Below, one piece after another: positions 11,399 through 21,929 of a DNA stretch of 64,000 nucleotides (position 1 is the stretch's first letter; every line of letters starts with the position of its first letter). This DNA comes from Anthoceros angustus (Eukaryota; Streptophyta; Anthocerotopsida; Anthocerotales; Anthocerotaceae), in assembly GCA_010909165.1 (NCBI GenBank), contig VJWM01000044.1, forward strand, positions 2,344,776 through 2,408,775, given 5' to 3'. A program made the translations under genes and the position numbers. Under the pieces are notes generated by a model. The model was not told where the DNA came from. It worked only from the letters and a program-made list of their open reading frames with translations, and ran no database searches.

Positions 11399-11850
11399 CA
11401 CACACAAGGGGGATAATCCATTAAAGGGCCAAGGAGGACAACCCATTAAAGGGCTAGAGGAATTAACCCATTAAAGGGCCAGAGGAATAACCCATTAAAG
11501 GGCCAAGAGTCAGGGGCCAAGGGGGGATAACCCATTAAAGGGCCAATGGGGATAACCCATCAAAGGGCCAATGGGGATAACCCATTAAAGGGCCAATGGG
11601 GATAACCCATTAAAGGACCAATGGGGATAACCCATTAAAGGACCAATGGGGATAACCCATTAAAGGGCCAATGGGGATAACCCATTAAAGGGCCAATGGG
11701 GATAACCCATTAAAGGGCCAAGAGCCAAGGTGCAAGGGGGGATAACTCATTAAAGGGCCAAGAACTAGGGGGCTAGCCCCCCGAATGCTAGCCCCCACGA
11801 ATGCCAACCCCCACGAATGCCAACCCCGAAGAGGGGGGATAACTCATTAA
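11399..11850. repeat. Minisatellite, about 25-bp unit
   Basis: About fifteen copies of a unit close to ggataacccattaaagggcc with an aatgg spacer. Copies from about 11520 to 11720 are nearly identical; those at both edges are diverged and broken by related blocks such as ccccacgaatgcc. Confidence 0.92.
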
Positions 11851-11959
11851 AGGGCCAGGAGCCAGGGGGGCTAGCTCAAACGAATGCAAACCCTGAAGCT
11901 ACTTGACACCCCGATGATGTTGTGGTCTAAGATAAGAAAAGGCATATCTACAACTGGTG

Positions 11960-12900
11960 TCAATGACGCCACGTCTCCTGCGCTCGTTGCCGTCTGTAAA
12001 TAGCGTTGGCCAATGCCCTCTACAAGGCGATGAATACCCGCTGTCGAAAGAAAGCCACCACCGAGGAAAGAGGGAGACCCACCCTGTTCCGACGATTGTG
12101 GCAGGCTTTAGCACAATCCTTAATGAGCTGGGAAAAATCCTTCCCCATAGCCCCGTGAGTCGCACTAGCCAGGGGGATGAACGTTGATTATGACCTGCTT
12201 GCAAATGGAGTTCCGGGTAGGGTCCGTTACGACGGCATCCGCAACATAGATTTGGTCCCACAATTAGAAATAGATTCACCCTGAGCGACATCCCATTGCA
12301 CAGGGTATGTGAAGGCTCCCTATATGGAAAATAACCGCTCTTCTTGGCCACTGAGAACATGATGTCGCGAACGGCGTCAGGCGTAGCGATACGGTGCCCT
12401 CCATTGGATTAAGAAACGAATGGTGAAGACGGGGGCAGAGAGGGCCCACCCCACAAGGAATGGGAGGGAGCCACCGTCCTGGTGAGGTAACCTAGCCGAC
12501 ACGCGAAGCAGGACAAAAGGATGCCAACATGGGCCAAGTCCTCCTTCAAAGCCTCATCCAAAAAACTCTATCTACAAGCCGGAAGTCCAACGGGGACCCC
12601 TTAGACGCAAATTCCTTGCGAAGGAACAATCTCCTCCCCATGAAATTGAAGAGAGGGAGTAATGCTAGACAGGGACCAAACCTTGCACTTTAGAATATTG
12701 ACCCTCAAACCATGGTTCAAAAAGCGTTCTCGACGTCCACCTACAAGGCGACCCAGTCTTGATGCAACTCTCGAACCGCGACGATACCAAACGTGGCCAA
12801 CTCATAACCCCTCGAAACTAGTGGCAATCCTAAATTGGTGGGGGTAAAGATGATCCAAGGTCTGGAGAATTGCCACAAGAGCTTTCACCTTAGAAGCTGG
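11960..12900 (-). pseudogene. Decayed reverse-transcriptase element fragment
   Basis: Minus-strand translation gives recognisable pieces in several frames. Near 12800-12730 there is LHQDWVAL followed by VDVENAF, a reverse-transcriptase motif-A-like stretch with stops. At 12700-12610 there is KCKVWS with PSLQFHGEEIVPSQGI. At 12575-12510 there is LDEALKEDLAHVGIL. Near 12260 there is YVADAVVTDPTRNS. I associate this order with a family of plant retroelement polymerases. Stops and frameshifts are frequent, so it is dead. The exact clade is not determined. Confidence 0.55.
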
Positions 12901-13556
12901 CCAAGCTACGAGAGAAGGTGGCTTGGTACTATTGGAAGGAGGACATAATGTATCCCATGAAGAGCTATTAATATCAGATATGACTTAATTAACTATGATT
13001 GTGTAAGGCCTACAAATAGCAGTATGGTTTAAGGAAGTATATAAAAAACTTAATTCCTTTTTATCTATCAGATTTTAATCAGTAAAAGCTTCTCTTGCAA
13101 TAAACTGCTTAATCAGTCTTACATTCCTCTTTTCCATTCTATTGTGGACTAGGTAATGAAGTTGGATCTTAATCAGAACAGGATTGTACCACGACAAGGA
13201 AGAAGATTCAAGATATAAATAAAATTTCTCTCCCAATTTTTCTGCGGGAGATAGAATCGTACCCAAGCCGAAGGACCGGGTGAGACTCATCACCCAAGTG
13301 CATTTTGGGCACTATAGCATGCTCAGGCCCACACACTTCTGGGCAAGGATGTATGGAGATGTGGAAAGGTTGATCGCAAAATGTAGAGTGTGCGACTGAG
13401 TGAAGGCAAGGTTCACAGTCAATAATGTTGTGCTTTACTCTCTGCCGATCCGAGGACTCTTCTACTGGTGGAGTGTGGATCTCATTCCAAACATGCCGGA
13501 GACGTGTATTGGAAATAAGCATGTCATGCGAATGGTGGAGCATTTCAGCAAGTGGT

Positions 13557-13561
13557 GCAAG
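13557..13561. repeat. Target-site duplication, left copy
   Basis: GCAAG directly left of the copia element, matching 18571-18575. Five bases is the usual duplication for this class. Confidence 0.9.
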
Positions 13562-13804
13562 TGAAGGATCGTGTGGCAGCCCATGATGGTGGAAAGAGGA
13601 GGGGAGAGGAGGAAGCAAATGTATCTCTCACATTGAGATGAGGGCTCTGGGGGTATTTATACCCTTCAGCAGGGCTCCCTAGGAAGCTCCACAAGAAGCC
13701 CCTAGGAAGGAGCACAGAAGCTTCCTAGTGATTAGCTACTAAACCGACACCTAACTTAGACTAAGTGTATTAGTCTAAGTACATTGGGCTTTAATACCCT
13801 TACA
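13562..13804 (-). repeat. 3' LTR of the copia element
   Basis: 243 bp. It shares with the other LTR the blocks gtggcagcccatgatggtgg, cagcagggctccctaggaag and attagtctaagtacatt. It ends in the direct flank GCAAG on its outer side. Confidence 0.95.
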
Positions 13805-13815
13805 ACCTCCCACTT
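13805..13815 (-). promoter_or_regulatory. Polypurine tract of the copia element
   Basis: AAGTGGGAGGT on the minus strand, directly before the TG of the 3' LTR. This is the expected position of the plus-strand primer. Confidence 0.8.
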
Positions 13816-13825
13816 AAAGGCCAAT

Positions 13826-16800
13826 TTACCTTCGAGAAGAATGGACTACCTCATGCCCATCGTTGTCCGAGCTTGTGCAAATTGCTCGTAGAGAGTCCCT
13901 TGGTAAGAATATCTCAGGTTCGCCGGTGTGAACCTTGACAAGTTGTACCCTCTTGTCATCCAACACCTCTCGAATGAAGTGATACTTCACATCCACATGT
14001 TTAGTCTTCGCATGAAACATTGGATTCTTTGCCAATTGATAGCACTGCTATCACAATGCAACACCGGCACTCAACCTTGATCCCCAAGTCTCCCACTAAA
14101 CGAGCAAGCCATATGGCTTCCTTGCAAGCCTCGATTCGCAACATACTCAGCCTCTGTGGTAGATAGCGAATGCACGATCGCAAACGAGATCGCCATGAGA
14201 TCGCCCTCCAAAGGCACATGAAGACATAACGATGTGGACCTCCTTTTGTCCATATCCCTGCATAATCGCATCATGTACCCAACCACATGCATCTTCACTA
14301 CCAAAACATATGCACAAAGCTTTTGTACCATTCTATACCTCATAACTCCTTTTCGCCTCCCAATGCTTCTTGCTGTGGTTTGACATAAACTCGCTAACCA
14401 CTCCCACCGCAAAGGCAATGTCGGACGTAGCAATCATTGCATACATCAAACTCCCTACACCGATGAGTATGGGACCTTCTCCATTTCGACTTTGTCCTCC
14501 TCGTAGCTTGGGCAATCCGCTTGAAAGTTTCACATATGGAGGCAATGGAGTACCCAATGGCTTCCCTTCTCCATGTTGAAACGTTGAAGCACTGTAATGT
14601 ATTCTCGAGACAAATAAAGGACGCTTATGTCTACGACGAATACGCATGCCAAGTATATGGCTCGCCTCTCCCAAGTCTGTCATTTCAAAGTGAGCATTCA
14701 ACTTTGACTTCAACAAAATCTCATCATCTGCTCCAAAGAATTAGCATATCATCCACATAGAGGATCAAAATGAGCAAGCTTTGATCCTTAGCTTGCTTCA
14801 GATAGAGGCAATGATCCTCATCGCTACGTTTGTAGCCTTGAGAAAGCATAAATGAGTGGAACTTGTGATACCACTCTCGGGTGCTGTTTCAAACCATAAA
14901 GGCTCTTCCTCAACCTCGCACACCGATTCTCTTTGCCCTTCTCAACAAAACCTTCCGTTGTCGCATGTAGACGCCCTCTTGAAGGTCACCATGCAAGAAT
15001 GCCGCCTTGACATCCATCATACAAGTTCCATATCATTCGCAACCAAAGCAAGAACACATCGCAAAGTTGTCATTTTGACTCGGTGAGAAAATCTCATCAA
15101 AGTCAATGCCTGTTGTTGCTTGAAACCCTTAGCAACCAATCGTGCCTTGTACTTTGGTTTGCCATCAAGGGTATGACCTTCATCTTGTACACCCATTTGC
15201 ACCAGAGTGCCTTCTTATCCTAAACGAACCAACTCCCAAGTTTGGTTCTTATGCAATTCATTTATGCATGGCCTTCTCCCACTTCTTTGTTACTCATTGA
15301 CATGGCCTCTTTGTAAGAAGAGGGTTCCCCACAATCTGTCGGTGACATAATCCGAGATGGATCATACATCGGGAGGTCGTGTAATCTGACCCCACCTCGA
15401 GCACCTCTATAGGAGCTTGTTCGACTCTTGGTTCATCTACCGGTGGAGGAATGTGCTCTGCACATTACCAGTTATCAACGCCCATGATGATCATGTCCAT
15501 CTTCTTGGAAGATCACCCTTCGCACCTCCACGGTTGGAGTAGGCTTCTGCATCTTGTTCTCATTGAAGAACACGTCGTTAGTACGAACAACCTTTCTAGC
15601 CTCTGGATCCACAAGCGGTATCCCATCTCACGAATCACCATAGCCAAGAAAAATACATTTCTTGGACTTAGGTGCCAACTTGTCCCGAAACTCTTTTGGA
15701 ACATGGCGGTATGCCTCACAAACACTCGCAGATGCTTGTAGGATGGTTTCTTTCCGCACCATAGCTCCTCGAACCGCTATCAAATTTTATTAGGAGATCT
15801 GTTAATAAGATGAATTGCAGTAGACACTGCTTGCCCAAAACCCATTAGGCAATCCGTAGTTTGACAACAAAACCACGCATCCTCTCACGAATGGTTACAT
15901 TCATCCGCTCCCACACCATTTTGTGGAGGAGTATACGGCGCAATTCTCTTTTGATTCCCTTGGAATCACGTAATGACCGAAAGCTGAAACATACTCTCCA
16001 CCATTATCTGTCCTTAGACACTTCAATCGGTGGCCAGACTGATTCTCTACAAGGGTGACAAATTTCTGAAACACCGTCAGAACTTCATCCTTTTTCCTCA
16101 AAGGATAAACCCACACCTTGCGTGAGAAATCATCTATGAAAGTGACAAAATAGGAGGCACCGCCTAATGATGCAGTAGGCATAGGTCCACATACATCACT
16201 GTGAACCAACTCAAGAGGTTTACTCCTACCTTTACCTCTTGTTCGATGTGATGATTTTGTCTGTTTCCCATATAAACAGTGCTCACACATCGAGAGATCA
16301 GAGAAGTTAAGAACAGGGATATAACCAGAACGAGATAAAACCTTCATTCCCTTCTCGAGACATATGTCCTAACCGCAATGCCACAAGGAAACATTTGGCT
16401 GCTCTGACCGATTATATGATCTTTGGCGGTGTTTACAAGTGAGTACAAAGTGCCACACTTGATCCACGAGCTAACACAAGAGAACCTTTGGAGATCTTCC
16501 AAGAGTGATCCCCAAAACCAAAGGTAACCAAAGATCATCCAACCGCCCCGCTAATCATGCTTTTGTCAACTTCGAACATGCCTAACGCCCTTCAAAGATG
16601 AATGAAGATCCGTTGTCAAACTTGAGTTGCACATCACCAACGCGATCCGCATGCATAGTTATTTCCAAGCCTAACACATCCTTTCCTTGTAGCATCATAC
16701 GCTTAAACCACTCTATGAGGAGTAACATGGAAAGATGCACCGAGTCAATTATCCAATTGCAGAATAAATGACTATCCACGGTTAATTGTGCAGCATTCAA

Positions 16801-17611
16801 GTAAGAAGAGATAAGGACATCTCCGTCCTCAACATAATTTAACTCTTCCAACCTGACATTCGAAGTCGCCTTCTTGTCGCCCTGCTTCTTCCTTGGTCCT
16901 TTTGAACTTCTCGCACTCTTTTGAAGTGACCCCTTTTGTGACAATAGTGACACTCCACATTCTTGTTACGACTACGAGATTTGCTACGAGAAAGCTTCTG
17001 TCCGGTTGCTTCCCCTTCGCAGTGGACCTGCCTCTCACTATGAGGGCACTGGAACCTTTGGAAGGTTCCATATTTTTCCTGTTCACCTCCTCAGTTAACA
17101 GGCTACCTTCTACATTTACAATGGTAAGACCACTAGCGAGGCGAGTACTCGTGTCTGAAAGGTGTCCCAACTCTCGTAATGTGACCAGCGAAACATAGCT
17201 CTCACTAACTGGGAATGTGATACCTTGAGATGAGAGTCATAAAATGGTATTGAACATCCTCGTCCCTTCCTTCATCTTCAAGTCCACCACCGTTTCAACC
17301 AATACACCGAGAAGCCGCACTTTGCTTCTCATACAGTCACATACCGCCACATCAGTAACTCGTGGTCTTATCTTTCACATTGAAGTACACTGCTTTTGAC
17401 AATGTTAGCATGATAGTAGATCTAGCAAGCTCATCCAGTCCCGCCACTCATCCCGGGTCATACTATCTGGTTTGACGCCTAACAGCTTTATGGGCTTGAT
17501 CTGCTTTTTCTGCACTAGAACATTATACACTTGTTCTTTCCAGAACGGGAAGTTAGTACCATCTAACTTCTCGATATTGAACATGACGTTTTCTGATGAT
17601 GAAGACATCAT
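13826..17611 (-). pseudogene. Copia gag-pol, multiply frameshifted
   Basis: Read on the minus strand, gag opens at 17611 with a segment containing LDGTNFPFWKEQV. A CCHC zinc knuckle (CHYCHKRGHFK) near 16950 is interrupted by a frameshift before its last Cys. The integrase at 16347-15901 has MCEHCLYGKQ, LELVHSDVCGPM, FVTFIDDFSRKVWVY and LRTDNGGEY. Reverse transcriptase pieces are YKARLVAKGFKQQ near 15150 and FEMTDLGEASHILGMRI near 14680. The later block at 14450-14340 has SLMYAMIATSDIAFAVG, followed by RNase H-like fragments. Stops and frame changes separate most of these blocks, so no intact polyprotein is possible. Confidence 0.9.
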
Positions 17612-17779
17612 GATTCAAAAATCGATACAGATGAAACACTCGACTCGCCTTGTTAGAAAAGTCAAAAAATTGTTTTGTAATATAGAAACTGTAAGTTACC
17701 GTTGTGGTAATTATGCCTTGTTTTCGTCGCCCGTATGCACCGCCTGTGGCTCACTTGTCGGCGGGTCACAGTGGAGTTG

Positions 17780-18245
17780 AAAATTTTCTCTCAACGACGC
17801 AAATCCCAACGTTGAGGGTCCCACCATTGCGGGTCCCACCATCGTGCGGCCCGTGTATTGTGCCGCTGATCGCTTTCGCCGAATATTCGCTCGTCACCGC
17901 GCTCGGCACCCGCGCGATTATTTTGCGCTGCCTGGGCTTCGCGGCCCGCCACCGCCTCGCCCCGCGCATTCGCCGCTGGGCGCTCGCCCCGCTCGCCCCG
18001 CGCGCCTCGCCCGCGCGCTCGCCGGCCGCCCGCCGCGGCCTCGCCCCGCGGCCTCGCCCCGCGCGCCTCGCCCCGCGCTCGCCCCGCGGCGCTCGCCGGC
18101 CGCCCGCGCCGTGTCCATGCCACCGCCGTGCCCGCACGGCCTTCCCCACCACGCCTACGAGGCCTTGCCGCGTTCGCGGCCTCGCCCCGCTCGCGGCCTG
18201 CCGCGGCGTTTGCAGCCCTCGCCGCGATATGGATCACCTGCAATT
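17780..18245. other. Very GC-rich block in the copia leader
   Basis: Between the primer-binding site and gag lies about 450 bp rich in cgccccgcg-type words, most extreme at 17930-18225. It gives long open frames of Ala, Arg, Gly and Pro in several phases, which I read as composition, not genes. It contrasts sharply with the rest of the element. Confidence 0.8.
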
Positions 18246-18307
18246 CCACGAGCTGCTGCCAGCCCTGCAGCTAGAATCTTCTAGCATCACAACACAACCA
18301 GACCAAA

Positions 18308-18319
18308 GCTCTGATACCA
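18308..18319 (-). promoter_or_regulatory. Primer-binding site (initiator Met tRNA)
   Basis: TGGTATCAGAGC on the minus strand, two bases after the 5' LTR. It is the standard plant complement of the 3' end of initiator methionine tRNA. Confidence 0.95.
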
Positions 18320-18321
18320 GT

Positions 18322-18570
18322 TGAAGGATCGTGTGGCAGCCCATGATGGTGGAAAGAGGAGAGGAGAGGAGGAAGCAAATGTATCTCTCACATTGAGATG
18401 AGGGCTCTAGGGGTTTTTATACCCTTCAGCAGGGCTCCCTAGGAAGCTCCGCAAGAAGCCCCTAGGAAACAGCGTAAGAAGCTTCCTAGTTATTAGCTTC
18501 AGCTAAACTAATGACACCTAACTAAGACTAAGCGTATTAGTCTAAGTACATTGGCTTTAATACCCTTACA
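18322..18570 (-). repeat. 5' LTR of the copia element
   Basis: 249 bp. It begins TGTAAGGGTATTAAAGCC and ends ATCCTTCA on the minus strand. Confidence 0.95.
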
Positions 18571-18575
18571 GCAAG
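18571..18575. repeat. Target-site duplication, right copy
   Basis: GCAAG, identical to 13557-13561. The interrupted integrase resumes just after it. Confidence 0.9.
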
Positions 18576-19376
18576 GTTGTCATCTTACCCAAGCACGACT
18601 CTCGACATATCAGTAAGGCATTTTTGGCTTCCGTTCTTAGTCGGTATGGAGCATGTACAGAGCTTTTCACTAACCACGGCAAAAAATTCCGTGGGTTTCA
18701 AGACTTGCTTGATAGGAGCTTGATTGATTATCGACGGACGTCGAGAGATCATCCTCAAGCCGATGGACTTGCTAAACACTTGGTGCAAACCTTCAAGCGA
18801 ACCTTGCGAAAGTATTGTCTCATGAATGACTCGAAGATATGGGATGAAGGGATGTCATTCCTAGTGGTAGGGTACAAGGTGAGCAATCAAGCAACCTTGA
18901 GTAACTTTTCAAAGTTGTATGGGCGACAACCATTTTTGCTAAAAGTGAGGCAAGCAAGGCTATAAGCACCAGTGGATTGGTGCAATCTGGATAACTGCCT
19001 ACGAGACTTAGAAAGACGGGCTGGGCTTTTTAGACGGATCATGCCTATGGCAATGGAGAACCTTGCCATAAGGCAGCACAAGGATCAACTGCTCTATGCT
19101 TACACAAGAGGAGGGACATGGAAACCCAAGGTGCGCAAGTTCGAAGTTAGAGACTATATCCACTTGCATCGGAAGGCAGCCAACACCTTGGAGGTATCCA
19201 CCAATGGAGTCATTTTACGGGCCGTGCGAGTAAGCAAAGATGGAGTACTAGTGCTTGAGCTCGAAGGATCCAATGGCTGAAGATAGAAGGATCACTTCAA
19301 GAACTGCGCACCATGCCACTTACCCAATTTGCACCCTCAACTGTAGCCTACAATGTGGCGTTCACCCAAAGACTTG

Positions 19377-19523
19377 GAGTGTGAGGTTTGTGTACGTATT
19401 GATGATGATGATGTGATGCTTCTTTGTGATCGATGTAATAGGGGATACCATATGTTTTGTGTTCAATCACCTCTGGACAACATTCATGAAGAAGATTGGT
19501 TTTGTGCACAATGCGCAACATGA
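19377..19523 (+). pseudogene. PHD finger at the C-terminus of the gypsy-type remnant
   Basis: In the same frame as the upstream integrase part, 48 codons give a full C4HC3 finger: ECEVC, then MLLCDRCNRGYHMFC, then EEDWFCAQC, and a stop. All eight zinc ligands are kept. PHD fingers read histone H3 tails, so this module could have steered integration, as chromodomains do in chromoviruses. That role is inferred. Stops upstream in the frame mean it is no longer made as part of an integrase. Confidence 0.8.
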
Positions 19524-21929
19524 GATGCGTACGTGCGTAGTCCTACAAATAAGAATGTTTGATTTGGAGTCTCACATTATCAAGGGGTTTGGTTTGCACC
19601 TATACTTGCGTATTAGATTTGTTTTGCTTGGTTATCTATTGAGGAAGTGCTCATATGAATGCAAGTGCTTACCTCGTGCGACAGCTATCATGTCATGTGA
19701 CACTAATCTCTGCACTTGGGTTTAGTGTTTGATTAGCATTAATAAATCTAATCACTCATCTTTAAGTAAGTAATTAGCATTAATAATATAAAGTATTTAT
19801 GTTAATTAAGAGTTGATTAATGTTAATTAAACATGGTTAGCAATAGCTAAGTGGATAAGCATAACTAATATGCTTTAGCATGTTCGTTGCATATTATAGT
19901 GTATTCTTAGGATATTTCCGGCATATGCTAATGCCAATAGAATATCTTAGGAATAGGCCGATGCCAAGGGCTACTATATATTGACCCTTTCCCAGAGGAC
20001 AAGCTGAGATCATGGCTTGTCCTTTGGATATGCAATGCAAGAGTGTTATGAGGAGACCCTCTAAATATGCAATGCAAGAATGTTGTGAGGAGACCCTCTT
20101 GATATGCAATGCAAGGGTGTTGTGAGGACGCCCTCTAGATATGCAATGCAAGGGTGTTGTGAGGAGGCCCTCTAGATATGCAATGCCAGGGTGTTGTGAG
20201 GAGGCCCTCTAGATATGCAATGCAAGGGTGTTGTGAGGAGGCCCTCTAGATATGCAATGCAAGGGTGTTGTGAGGAGGCCAAAGTTATGACTCCGAAAGC
20301 GATGTGTGAGGAATTTGCGTGTTGTTCTCGTGGGGAGAGTATGTTTGTACCACAACGTGCGAGCTACTCCCTCCTATTGTTGATGCGCGCAAGATCATGA
20401 TATGTAGTTGGAGTTGCTACTGTCGGAATACTCGGCTGCGACTGCTTTTGCTGGAGCACTTTCTACATATATATAAGTAGTGTTTGCACACTTCCTACCT
20501 ATAACAAATACTACCTACATATATTCCTCTGGCATATCTATGTAGAAGAAGAAGAAGTATATTAAGGTCCACTAAGGAGAAGAAGAAGAATTGAAGAGCC
20601 TGGTGAGTGTGTTGAGCGGTTGCACATTTAGAAATATAAAACATTGTATTATTAGGTACCTTGTTGAATAAACCGCCTCGCTGCCTGGCTATTTGGACGC
20701 CCCTTCCCACATTCGTCCACTCCATAGCGTGTGACCCTGTTTCCGTCAACGCCACTTACTACTGCACTGAGGATCCCCGGGCTGCAGGCAGATGTCTCAG
20801 CTGCAATGCACCAGGCGCTGCTGGCAGGAAACTCCTCGGCCCCGGTGCCCTCCTCACCGTGCCTGCCATCGTGTGCTGGGACGCTAGTCTTACAGCTTAT
20901 GGGAGTGGGGTTTTTTCACGGACTGGCTGCCTGTGGTCCAGGACAACTGCTATTGGCCGTGGGTTCGAGAGGTGGGCGGGGAGCTTAGCCTTGCATACGC
21001 CTTCCATGTCTTCACCAGCTTGAAGACAACTCAAATGCTGGACCGGCTCGACTCCACATGGAATGCCCCCAGCCAGCATCCTCTGACACCACCGTTGTTG
21101 TCCACTCAAATGTGAGGTAACGCATGTTGAAGTATTACCTGCAACTCCCATTCTCTCACTCTCTCAAAATCTCTCCACTGTTTTGTTGCTGATTAAGAAG
21201 AGAAGTTCGGACCGATCCATCACTACAAAGAAGGAACCTGTTGCAGCATCATAGGTTGAACGCAATCCTTTCTTTTTTCATGATCCGTAAATTTCAGAGG
21301 AAATTCATGTGATGTTCATCAGTAAAAGAGAACGGCTCTCACGCAGCTGGTCGAAGGTTTTGTCGAAAGCCATGAACCGACCGCCTTCATGGAGAACTCC
21401 ACGGATTGGCAGTTTGCTTGAACAACCAGCCGTTGTCTCGCAAGACCCTATTTCGATGCAGGATGGCTTATTAGTCTCGGCGGAGAGCTAACACGGTGTG
21501 CGGCAGCAATGCGAGATGGTGTGAGCCAGCGGCTGCTTCGGCGGCAGCAATGTTGGAGGCAAGGGGAGGCGAATCCATCTGCCTCCATTCCTCTCTCATC
21601 TCTGGCATCGTCTTCGCTTTGGAGCTGCCCTTTTGCCAGGTTGCGTTTCGTTTTCGATCACGCCGCGTGCTCTCCGCGTGTTTGGAGATGGTACAACTGA
21701 AGTTGAGTCCTGGGTTTGACGGAGCGAGTGGTTGTTGGTTGGAAGGTTGCAGGCCTGGCCCTAAGGATCTCGTGCGCAACTCCTGTTCTGGGGACGTTGT
21801 TGGGATCTGCTGCAGTCGCCGTTACGTCAGTCCAGGCTGCTATGGTGCTGCATCGCTGGCCTGTCTGAGTTGCGTCCCTCAGCCTCCAGGGCTGAACGTG
21901 GAAGTGGCTTGCAGGTTGCTTATGCAGTG
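19524..21929. other. Repeat-rich intergenic with one unrecognised coding-like patch
   Basis: AT-rich to about 20000, then a 37-bp minisatellite. A (gaa)-rich patch lies at 20545-20600. At 20900-21115 a plus frame contains DWLPVVQDNCYWPWVREVGG, which looks protein-like but matches no family I know and has no clear exon partners. The stretch before 21930 is the likely leader of the next gene. Confidence 0.4.
20029..20280. repeat. Minisatellite, 37-bp unit, seven copies
   Basis: Six full copies and one of 30 bp, of a unit starting tatgcaatgcaagggtgttg and ending ggccctctaga. Copies diverge toward the left end. The unit contains no splice or coding signal I can defend. Confidence 0.95.

Larger units (their letters stand above)
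13562..18570 (-). mobile_element. Complete Ty1/copia-type LTR retrotransposon (5009 bp), coding-dead
   Basis: The element lies on the minus strand. It has two LTRs (18322-18570 and 13562-13804), each beginning TG and ending CA when read on its coding strand. The primer-binding site follows the 5' LTR at once, a purine tract precedes the 3' LTR, and 5-bp direct repeats flank it. The coding order gag, zinc knuckle, integrase, reverse transcriptase, RNase H places it in copia. The frame is broken many times, so it cannot move on its own. The two LTRs differ by a dozen or more substitutions and a few indels by eye, so the insertion is not recent. Confidence 0.96.
13200..19523 (+). mobile_element. 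Ty3/gypsy-type remnant (integrase + PHD finger), split by a copia element
   Basis: The left piece (13200-13561) encodes the integrase zinc domain (HFGHYSMLRPTHFW, then CRVCD) and the start of the catalytic core (YWWSVDLIPNMP, then HVMRMVEHFSKWCK). The right piece (18571-19523) continues with the core (VLSRYGACTELFTNHGKKF; RTSRDHPQADGLA), the C-terminal integrase part (LERRAGLFRRIMPMAM) and a PHD finger. The sequence resumes in phase after the second target-site copy, at 18576. In-frame stops at about 13397, 18963, 19278 and later show it is dead. No reverse transcriptase or LTR of this element is recognised nearby. Confidence 0.8.

Noticed and set aside
17704-18324. Long Arg/Ala/Pro frames on both strands
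   Set aside because: They lie in the GC-rich leader of the copia element and reflect composition.
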